From Acetobacterium wieringae (GTDB lineage: Bacteria; Bacillota; Clostridia; Eubacteriales; Eubacteriaceae), in assembly GCF_026646375.1 (NCBI RefSeq), contig NZ_JAIPPU010000002.1:124001-188000 (forward strand): a stretch of DNA of 64,000 nt. The letters run 5' to 3'. The notes below the pieces were generated by a model. That model worked only from the letters and a program-made list of their open reading frames with translations, was not told the DNA's origin and did no database searches. Made by a program: the position numbers and the translations under genes. Shown here in pieces: positions 57,640 to 64,000 of this stretch. How positions within the stretch are numbered: position 1 is the first letter of the stretch; each line of letters opens with the position of its first letter.

Positions 57640-59466
57640 TTACTCTTTAACTTCCTCATATTCAGCATCCACAACATCGTCATCACCCTGATCTGTAGTT
57701 TCCTGTTCGTCAGGTGCCTGTTGTGCAGCAGCTTGCTCATACATTTTTTGAGCTAATGGGTAGAAGGATTCATTTAATGCTTCGGTTGCCTTTGTGATGG
57801 CTTCCACATCATCCCCTTCACTGGCTGTTTTCAGCTCCGCAATGGCGGCTTCAACCTTGGCCTTATCTTCATCTGAAACCTTGCCTTCCATTTCCTTGAG
57901 GGACTGTTCGGTTTGATAGATTGTGGAATCGGCAATATTTTTAGCTTCAATCAAAGCTTTAACTTTTTTATCTTCTTCAGCGTGTTGTTCTGCTTCTTTA
58001 ACTGCTTTATCAATTTCTTCGTCACTCATGTTGGTGGTCGATTTGATAACAACATTTTGAGATTTACCGGTTCCCATGTCTTTAGCGGACACATTGACAA
58101 TACCATTGGCATCAATATCAAAGGTTACTTCAATTTGTGGAATTCCTCGTCGTGCTGCTGGAATCCCGGTTAATTGGAAGCGACCCAATGTCTTGTTATC
58201 CTTGGACATTTCTCGTTCACCCTGTAAAACATGGATGTCAACAGCCGTTTGATTGTCTGCTGCAGTTGAGAATGTCTGGCTTTTTTTGGTTGGAATTGTG
58301 GTGTTTCTATCGATCAACCGGGTGAATACTCCACCTAATGTTTCAATTCCCAGAGATAATGGGGTGACATCAAGCAGTAATACGTCATGAACTTCACCAG
58401 CTAATACCCCCGCTTGAATCGCCGCTCCGATGGCTACACATTCATCCGGGTTAATCCCTTTGTAGGCTTCTTCACCGGTAATGTTTTTAACGGCATCCTG
58501 TACGGATGGGGTTCGGGTCGAGCCACCAACCAGAATTACCTTATCCAATTCATTTTTAGAAAGGCCGGCATCTTTCATGGCTTTTTCAACCGGTCCAATG
58601 GTGCTCTTAACCAGATCTGAAGTCAGCTCATCGAATTTTGCCCGGGTCAGGGATAATTCCAAATGCTGTGGACCTTCTGCCGTGGCGGTGATAAAGGGTA
58701 GATTAATATCTGATTTCATAACCGTCGATAATTCAATTTTGGCCTTTTCAGCTGCTTCTTTAAGTCGCTGCAGAGCCATTTTGTCATTTTTAAGATCAAT
58801 TCCATGACTTTTCTTAAATTCAGAAGCCATCCAGTCAATGATCTTCTGATCGAAATCATCACCACCCAGGTGATTGTTTCCATTGGTTGCTTTTACTTCA
58901 AAAACGCCATCCCCCAGTTCCAGAATGGATACGTCAAATGTTCCACCACCCAAGTCATAGACCATAATTTTGTCATTGGCATCTTTATCCAAACCATAAG
59001 CCAGCGCTGCTGCGGTTGGTTCATTGATTATTCGCAGTACTTCCAGACCGGCAATCCGTCCGGCATCTTTGGTCGCCTGTCTTTGGGCATCACTGAAGTA
59101 GGCAGGTACGGTAATAACCGCTTTACTGACAGTTTCACCTAAATACGCTTCGGCATCAGCTTTAAGCTTTTGCAGAATCATAGCTGAAATTTCCTGAGGG
59201 GTATAACTTTTGTCATCGACGGTTACTTTGCGATCAGTACCCATATCCCGTTTAATTGACGAAATGGTACGATCCGGGTTAGTAACTGCCTGTCGTTTGG
59301 CAACCTGTCCCACCAGTCGCTCACCATCTTTGGCAAAAGCAACAACCGATGGGGTCGTTCTATTTCCTTCGGCATTGGGGATTACGACGGCTTCACCGCC
59401 TTCTAATACGGCTACACAAGAGTTTGTGGTTCCTAAGTCAATCCCGATAATTTTTTCTTTACTCAT
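57640..59466 (-). CDS. dnaK: Chaperone DnaK (Hsp70)
   Basis: A 608-residue Hsp70 of Gram-positive type (without the ~24-residue insertion found in proteobacterial subdomain IB). Motifs: [45 protein letters not shown], the linker [19 protein letters not shown], and a [14 protein letters not shown] acidic tail. AGGAGGAAATAG precedes the ATG. It follows grpE after 135 bases that contain only a small CTGGT/ACCAG hairpin. Confidence 0.98.
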   Translation of the reverse strand: MSKEKIIGIDLGTTNSCVAVLEGGEAVVIPNAEGNRTTPSVVAFAKDGERLVGQVAKRQAVTNPDRTISSIKRDMGTDRKVTVDDKSYTPQEISAMILQKLKADAEAYLGETVSKAVITVPAYFSDAQRQATKDAGRIAGLEVLRIINEPTAAALAYGLDKDANDKIMVYDLGGGTFDVSILELGDGVFEVKATNGNNHLGGDDFDQKIIDWMASEFKKSHGIDLKNDKMALQRLKEAAEKAKIELSTVMKSDINLPFITATAEGPQHLELSLTRAKFDELTSDLVKSTIGPVEKAMKDAGLSKNELDKVILVGGSTRTPSVQDAVKNITGEEAYKGINPDECVAIGAAIQAGVLAGEVHDVLLLDVTPLSLGIETLGGVFTRLIDRNTTIPTKKSQTFSTAADNQTAVDIHVLQGEREMSKDNKTLGRFQLTGIPAARRGIPQIEVTFDIDANGIVNVSAKDMGTGKSQNVVIKSTTNMSDEEIDKAVKEAEQHAEEDKKVKALIEAKNIADSTIYQTEQSLKEMEGKVSDEDKAKVEAAIAELKTASEGDDVEAITKATEALNESFYPLAQKMYEQAAAQQAPDEQETTDQGDDDVVDAEYEEVKE

Positions 59467-59601
59467 ATCTATTTCCTCCTGAATTGTATACTATTTTTTA
59501 TATGAAAACTCGTTTCTGGTGATGAGACCAGCGAATTTTCGATTTTGGATGATTCTATTGCTAATAATAATTTCATTTTTAAATGCGAAGCTGCTGCAAT
59601 A

Positions 59602-60174
59602 CTATTTGCTGCAAACCTTAACCATAGCTGGCCGGATCACCTTACCCTTGAACTTATAACCTTTCTGGAATACGTCCATGATCTCCTGGTCTTCTTTTTC
59701 TTCATCCTCACCAACAGCAACGCCATGGTGAAGATTGGGATCAAAGGGACCTTCACAGATTATTTCTTCCAGTCCTTCTTCTTTGAGAACATCCTTAAGC
59801 TGCTTAAAAACCATTTCCAGTCCATCAATATAACCTTTGGCTTCCTCGCTGGCATCGGTCAAGGCGGCTTCCGCCCGCTCCAGATTATCCATTACCGGCA
59901 ACAGCTTGGTGGCAAAGTTTTCTGATGCAAATTGATACATTTCTGTTTTTTCTTTTTGACTCCGCTTTTTAAAATTCTCAAAATCAGCCTGAAGTCTGAT
60001 CAGGCGATTCAAGACGGCCTCATCCTCCTTTACAATCTCCTTTAATACCTCTTCCGGAGATGTCTCTGCGGTTTCCTCTGCTGCGGCCTCATCGGCTACT
60101 GTTTCTGCTTCATCTAAAAGCGCTTCATCTGTTTCAAAAGCGGTTTCTGTTTTAATTTCCTCTTCTTTTATCAT
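59602..60174 (-). CDS. grpE: Nucleotide exchange factor GrpE
   Basis: A 190-residue GrpE with a long acidic N-terminal region (about 1-45), a coiled-coil dimer stalk (LIRLQADFENFKKRSQKEK) and the beta domain (FDPNLHHGVAVGED, GYKFKGKVIRPAMVKV). It releases ADP from DnaK. AGGTGATTAG precedes the ATG, eight bases after hrcA. Confidence 0.97.
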   Translation of the reverse strand: MIKEEEIKTETAFETDEALLDEAETVADEAAAEETAETSPEEVLKEIVKEDEAVLNRLIRLQADFENFKKRSQKEKTEMYQFASENFATKLLPVMDNLERAEAALTDASEEAKGYIDGLEMVFKQLKDVLKEEGLEEIICEGPFDPNLHHGVAVGEDEEKEDQEIMDVFQKGYKFKGKVIRPAMVKVCSK

Positions 60175-60182
60175 CTAATCAC

Positions 60183-61217
60183 CTATTTCATTAATAAATT
60201 TGAGATATGTAAATTTAACTCATTGCGGATATAGTTAAGAACCGACGACACATTGTCATAGTTCATCCGGGTGGGTCCGATTACGCCAAAGGCGCCCATC
60301 ATTTCGCCATCCAACTCGTAGGTGGAAGTAATAATGCTGAAGTCTTTAAGATTTTCATTGTCATTTTCACTCCCTATTTTTATCCGAATGACCTGATTGC
60401 CATCCTTGGATGCCATCATTTCTGAGAGCACCTGCTTTTCCTGAACAATATTGATCAATTGCTTAATCTTATTGACGTCGCTGAACTCCGGATAATTAAA
60501 TAGATTGGTTAATCCGGTGGAGTGAACCTCCGAAGCGTCCTCCATCAAGGCTTTTTTTAGATGCGGGATAATCTCATGGATCAATTTACTTTCCGCCGGG
60601 GACAATTCCTGAATTTGATCAATTAAATCCGAACTCATCTCACTGAGAACGGTATTTTTTAAAAATCCATTAATCACATTGGAAAGCTTCAGTGCCAGGA
60701 TGGTATCAACCTCATGAGAAAGGGTTACCTCAATATTTTTAGCCATCCCCTCCTGGGTCACTACTACCATAAGTACCCTGTTTTTAATTAAAGAAACAAT
60801 TTGAACATGCTTACAGTTAAAATTTGTGACCCGAGGTGCCAGAACTACTGCTGTATAGTTAGTTAGCTGTGACAAAACCTGTGCAGTATGCGACATCGTC
60901 AGTCCCAGTTCAGTGGTATGATCCAGAAAGCCGCGATGAATATCCGTTCGGATCATCTTCTCGAGTTTTTGGATCTCCATAATTTCATCAACGTAATAAC
61001 GATACGCCTGCTGGGTTGGAATCCGTCCCGAAGAGGTATGGGGTTGAACCAGAAAACCCAGTTCTTCAAGATCAGCCATCTCATTTCGAATGGTGGCCGG
61101 GCTGATACCCAAATTACATCTTTTTGAAAGCGTCCGGGAGCCAACCGGTTCGGCGGTATTGATGTAGTCACGGATGATCACTTCCAATATTTTTTTTTTA
61201 CGTGCGTTAAGTTCCAT
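60183..61217 (-). CDS. hrcA: Heat-inducible transcription repressor HrcA
   Basis: A 344-residue repressor: N-terminal winged helix (LNARKKKILEVIIRDYINTAEPVGSRTLSKR, SPATIRNEMADLEELGFL) and the GAF-like HrcA domain. It binds the CIRCE element just upstream of its own gene and shuts off hrcA-grpE-dnaK until heat shock. GAGGTGA precedes the ATG. Confidence 0.97.
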   Translation of the reverse strand: MELNARKKKILEVIIRDYINTAEPVGSRTLSKRCNLGISPATIRNEMADLEELGFLVQPHTSSGRIPTQQAYRYYVDEIMEIQKLEKMIRTDIHRGFLDHTTELGLTMSHTAQVLSQLTNYTAVVLAPRVTNFNCKHVQIVSLIKNRVLMVVVTQEGMAKNIEVTLSHEVDTILALKLSNVINGFLKNTVLSEMSSDLIDQIQELSPAESKLIHEIIPHLKKALMEDASEVHSTGLTNLFNYPEFSDVNKIKQLINIVQEKQVLSEMMASKDGNQVIRIKIGSENDNENLKDFSIITSTYELDGEMMGAFGVIGPTRMNYDNVSSVLNYIRNELNLHISNLLMK

Positions 61218-61231
61218 GATTCACCTCGTTA

Positions 61232-61258
61232 TTAGCACTCGCAATAATTGAGTGCTAA
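61232..61258. promoter_or_regulatory. CIRCE operator
   Basis: TTAGCACTC-N9-GAGTGCTAA, a perfect match to the CIRCE consensus, 15 bases before the hrcA start and just downstream of the promoter -10, so HrcA binding would block transcription. Confidence 0.97.
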
Positions 61259-61269
61259 CATCTGAGTTA

Positions 61270-61298
61270 AATATAACACCCTACCCCTACTTTGTCAA
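61270..61298 (-). promoter_or_regulatory. Sigma-A promoter of the hrcA-grpE-dnaK operon
   Basis: Minus strand TTGACA (61293-61298), 17-base spacer, TATATT (61270-61275), with CIRCE immediately downstream. Confidence 0.88.
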
Positions 61299-61365
61299 CT
61301 AGTTTCTATAATGGCTTACTCACTTTTTAAAGTTTTCTTAAGTTATTTTTTCGACCTGATTGCAT

Positions 61366-62535
61366 CTAGACAAAAGCCATAAATACCTGATTTCCAAAGT
61401 CCTGCCCCCTGGATGTCAACTTCAAAACCGTCCCGTCCCATACCAGTAATCTGGCGGTGATCAACGACTGGATAACATCGCCAAACGGGACAAAATAGCT
61501 TTCTCCGAAACGGGCGCAAAAATCATCCTCCCGAATCCCTCTCAGTTTGCGTAATCCCAAAAACATCCACTCACGCATTTGCTCCTCCGGCGTCATCGCC
61601 GGTTCAAAAATTGCCGGTGATTTGTCCGCTTTCAGCAACTGACAATACTCATTAAGTTCATTACTGTTTCCATAACGTTGGCCATTAAAATAACCATGGG
61701 CCCCCAGTCCAAAACCCAGATAAGGCACCAATTCCCAATATTTTACATTATGACGACTCTCATATCCAGGTTGGCAGAAGCTGGATATTTCATAATGCAA
61801 AAATCCCTGTTCTTTTAGGAAACCATCTACGGCCCAGTGCATTTCCCGTTCTTCATCTTCATCCGGCAGCTCCAACTGACCTGACTCTACCCAGTTAGCC
61901 ATTGGTGTTCCTGACTCCAGAATCAGGCTGTAACAGGAAAGGTGGGTGGGGGCATAATTTATTACCGCCTGTACGGTTTCCATCACATCGGTGATCTTTT
62001 GTCCTGGCAAGCCCACCATTACATCAACGCTGTAATTATTGAATCCTGCTTCTTTTAAGAGCTCCATCGCTTTGATAAAATCGGCTTGACTGTGAACCCG
62101 ACCAAGGATTTTTAGCAGAAAATCCTGCCAGGCCTGCAGCCCCACGCTGGCCCGATTGATCCCCGCCTTTTTGTAGCGTCTGGCTTTATCGGCAGTCAGC
62201 GTCCCGGGATTGATTTCAATGGTGATTTCGGCGTCGTCCTTTACCTGAAATACTTCGTTTAACAGCAAAAGAGTTGCTTCAATGTGTCTGACATCAACCG
62301 CAGAAGGTGTTCCCCCACCAAAATAGATGGTATCCACTGCTGGTAACGCAAATTTTTTATTTTCTTCGATAAATTTTCTAATTTCCTTATGCAAGGCTGC
62401 AAAATAAACTCTGATTACTGCCTCACTCTGACGAGAGAATGACGAAAAATCACAATAAGCACATTTTTTGAGACAAAACGGAATATGACAGTAAATTCCC
62501 AGACCCGGGCCATCAGTAACACTTAACGTATTCAT
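61366..62535 (-). CDS. hemW: HemW-type radical SAM heme chaperone
   Basis: A 389-residue HemW (formerly oxygen-independent coproporphyrinogen oxidase-like). The radical-SAM cluster motif is CLKKCAYCDF, near residue 21; HemN's additional cysteine is not evident. Other signatures are YFGGGTPS, EINPGT, RASVGLQAW and the HemN C-terminal domain. It lies upstream of hrcA in the usual Bacillota order. GAGGAG precedes the ATG. Confidence 0.94.
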   Translation of the reverse strand: MNTLSVTDGPGLGIYCHIPFCLKKCAYCDFSSFSRQSEAVIRVYFAALHKEIRKFIEENKKFALPAVDTIYFGGGTPSAVDVRHIEATLLLLNEVFQVKDDAEITIEINPGTLTADKARRYKKAGINRASVGLQAWQDFLLKILGRVHSQADFIKAMELLKEAGFNNYSVDVMVGLPGQKITDVMETVQAVINYAPTHLSCYSLILESGTPMANWVESGQLELPDEDEEREMHWAVDGFLKEQGFLHYEISSFCQPGYESRHNVKYWELVPYLGFGLGAHGYFNGQRYGNSNELNEYCQLLKADKSPAIFEPAMTPEEQMREWMFLGLRKLRGIREDDFCARFGESYFVPFGDVIQSLITARLLVWDGTVLKLTSRGQDFGNQVFMAFV

Positions 62536-62643
62536 ACTTAACTCCTCACATTTTAGGACTTTTTGATTAAGTTTATGCTATAATCATAACATATAATGAA
62601 TCAAAAAACAGATCCTATGGAAGTCACAGAAAGGAAATCATCA

Positions 62644-63756
62644 ATGAAAAAAACGACCACCCTTGCCATAATTGCTGGCGCAGCTGCTGCTATCCCCGCT
62701 TATTTTCTGGTTAGCAAACGAATCCGGAAAAAACAGTCACCCCCATCTACCACCTGGTCTGAAGCACTCACTAAAGAAACGATTCTCAACGAACCCCTGT
62801 CTGAAAATTTGCCTCCAGTAAGTATGACAACGACCGAATCCGCTCATCCTGATAAACCGAGTAAAACCACCTCCGCTGAGGTTACTCCTGTTTCCAAGTC
62901 CGAACCACAAAAATCCACCTATCCGGGGTTGATTGCCCCCAATGGTCGGATCTTATATAATTTCAAAGATGAAAACAATCTGATTTTTTGTGAAGAAACC
63001 CAGTTGAGCAAACGTCTGATCCAACTGGAAAATTCCATCAACATTCGGGATATCGGCGGCTACACGGGAATCGATGGTCGCAAAATCAAGTGGCGAAAAG
63101 TGATCCGTAGTGAAGAACTGGCCCACCTTTCCGATAAGGACGTCGACTATTTTTCGGCCCTGCGCCTTAAACACGTCTTTGATTTCAGAAACGAATCCAA
63201 ATCAATGCGTCAGGCTGATCGGTTGCCCAAAAATACCGAATACCATCTGCTACCAATTTTTTCCAGTGCCGATATGGAACTGGACCATCAGGACTTCACT
63301 CAACCTGGCGTAATTGATGCATTTATGCGCCATATTTATAAAATTCAGACCGAAGATCGGGCCCAGTGCTTTGCCGAAGTGCTCAAATACCTAACCGAAC
63401 CATCGGAATACCCAATTCTTTATCATTGCACCAACGGTAAAGATCGTACCGGTTTTATGACCTATCTGATTTTGAGTATTTTAGGTGTTAATGAAGATGT
63501 GATCCTGTCTGACTATACGCTGACGAATCTGACCTTTGACGAGAGTTTTAACCTGCTGGGTAACATTATGTCTGAAGAACTGGGCATTGAAAATTATCAC
63601 CTCTGGGAATTTTATGGTGTCAAACCCGAGTGGTTAAAGATTTCGATGAACTATGTCAACACCAATTTCGGAAATGTGGAAACCTATTTAATGGAAAAAA
63701 CTGATTTACGAGAGAAAGATTTTAAGAAGATTCGAGAGAATTTATTGGCAAAATAA
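62644..63756 (+). CDS. Membrane-anchored tyrosine/lipid phosphatase-like protein
   Basis: About 370 residues. The ATG at 62644 with AAAGGAAA upstream is preferred to one at 62596, which lies on a TATAAT-containing promoter-like stretch. An N-terminal hydrophobic helix (residues about 5-23) and a Ser/Thr/Pro-rich linker (about 30-100) lead to a Tyr_phosphatase_3 (LipA/MptpB-like) domain. Its substrate strand is INIRDIGGYTG, the DFRNESKSMRQ segment follows, and the active site HCTNGKDRTGF has cysteine and arginine spaced as in C-x5-R. Such enzymes dephosphorylate phosphotyrosine or phosphoinositides. No kinase partner is nearby. Confidence 0.85.
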   Translation: MKKTTTLAIIAGAAAAIPAYFLVSKRIRKKQSPPSTTWSEALTKETILNEPLSENLPPVSMTTTESAHPDKPSKTTSAEVTPVSKSEPQKSTYPGLIAPNGRILYNFKDENNLIFCEETQLSKRLIQLENSINIRDIGGYTGIDGRKIKWRKVIRSEELAHLSDKDVDYFSALRLKHVFDFRNESKSMRQADRLPKNTEYHLLPIFSSADMELDHQDFTQPGVIDAFMRHIYKIQTEDRAQCFAEVLKYLTEPSEYPILYHCTNGKDRTGFMTYLILSILGVNEDVILSDYTLTNLTFDESFNLLGNIMSEELGIENYHLWEFYGVKPEWLKISMNYVNTNFGNVETYLMEKTDLREKDFKKIRENLLAK

Positions 63757-63837
63757 AGGCCGTCATTGGGGTGGCTTACCCACCCCAACGAAGAAAACAA
63801 TAACTCTGTTAACACATATAATGTCACACATCATAGT

Positions 63838-63913
63838 GTAGGGGCGAATCGCATTCGCCCGGAACGTTGGTCAATATACAAACGTCCCTCCGGCGGGTAA
63901 AACCCGCCCCTAC
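63838..63913. repeat. Inverted pair of GTAGGGGCGA/GGCGGGT repeats
   Basis: A forward unit GTAGGGGCGAATC-GC-ATTCGCCCG (63838-63861) and an inverted unit GGCGGGT-AAA-ACCCGCCCCTAC (63892-63913). A further start of a unit (GTAGGAGCGATCCGTGAT) appears at about 63962 and is cut by the window edge. Confidence 0.78.
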
Positions 63914-64000
63914 GAATCCATTTTTACAGTTTATTAAAATACGACTATCACACATTAGTTTGTAGGAGCGATCCGTGATGACCAAGGGGTCAGACCCTCG

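Noticed and set aside
57398-57691. Short frames on both strands between dnaK and dnaJ
   Set aside because: They are made of the GTAGGGGCGA and CCTCCACGAAA repeats and change frame from unit to unit.
63765-63795. Terminator after the phosphatase-like gene
   Set aside because: TTGGGGTGG/CCACCCCAA forms a good stem, but no T tract follows on the plus strand, so it was not called as a terminator.
1-64000. CRISPR arrays, prophage, insertion sequences with transposases
   Set aside because: No regularly spaced identical repeats, phage structural genes, integrase or transposase frames were seen. The repeats present are dispersed palindromes without coding capacity.

Overview
The window reads as a chromosomal segment of an anaerobic, low-to-mid GC Bacillota, most likely a Clostridia/Eubacteriaceae acetogen of the Acetobacterium type. 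This is inferred from propanediol-utilisation (Pdu) microcompartment genes, a clostridial hrcA-grpE-dnaK-dnaJ-prmA-rsmE-mtaB-hit-rpsU-yqeY backbone, a BMP-type nucleoside ABC importer, pyruvate carboxylase and Firmicute-style Shine-Dalgarno sequences with several TTG/GTG starts. Species cannot be fixed from the sequence alone.

Layout. 1-3452: pduB (cut by the left edge) and pduA, then a two-component pair whose kinase carries a PocR sensory domain. 3852-6049: tRNA-Ala, a membrane diguanylate cyclase and a family-6 DNA glycosylase. 6127-15210: a tightly packed seven-gene minus-strand operon with its own promoter and terminator (STAS protein, two GH3-family adenylating/amido-synthetase proteins, a heterodimeric ABC exporter, two RimK-like ATP-grasp ligases). 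No described pathway that I know matches this combination, and it is the best candidate here for an undescribed system. 15622-17952: a large anchored surface protein with Ig-like domains. 18036-25739: pyruvate carboxylase and an aroB-aroA-aroC-chorismate mutase operon. 26154-30832: a NupNOPQ-like nucleoside importer, divergent from a MarR regulator with a lysine-rich tail. 31931-37819: a DUF308 membrane protein and a pilin/pilMNO operon. 37917-40262: a MocR regulator divergent from a pyridoxal kinase gene. 40352-44741: recX and a cell-wall cluster (a YV-repeat protein, an M23 peptidase-like protein, a putative amidase). 44920-45195: tRNA Pro-Met-Phe operon. 45382-47772: P-type ATPase.

48077-62535 is the conserved translation/heat-shock backbone, all on the minus strand. 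It is interrupted between prmA and dnaJ by a block with a second Pdu fragment (pduU, pduV and a methylthioribose-kinase-like gene on the plus strand), a MOSC protein and an Rrf2 regulator. The window ends with a membrane-anchored tyrosine phosphatase-like gene and short dispersed repeats.

Two non-coding repeat families stand out. One is a ~100-bp imperfect palindrome bounded by GTACCGAC.../...GTCGGTAC, with four copies plus one half copy; the copies show paired base changes that preserve the stem. The other is the short GTAGGGGCGA...TCGCCC family. No CRISPR array, rRNA, transposase or prophage was seen.
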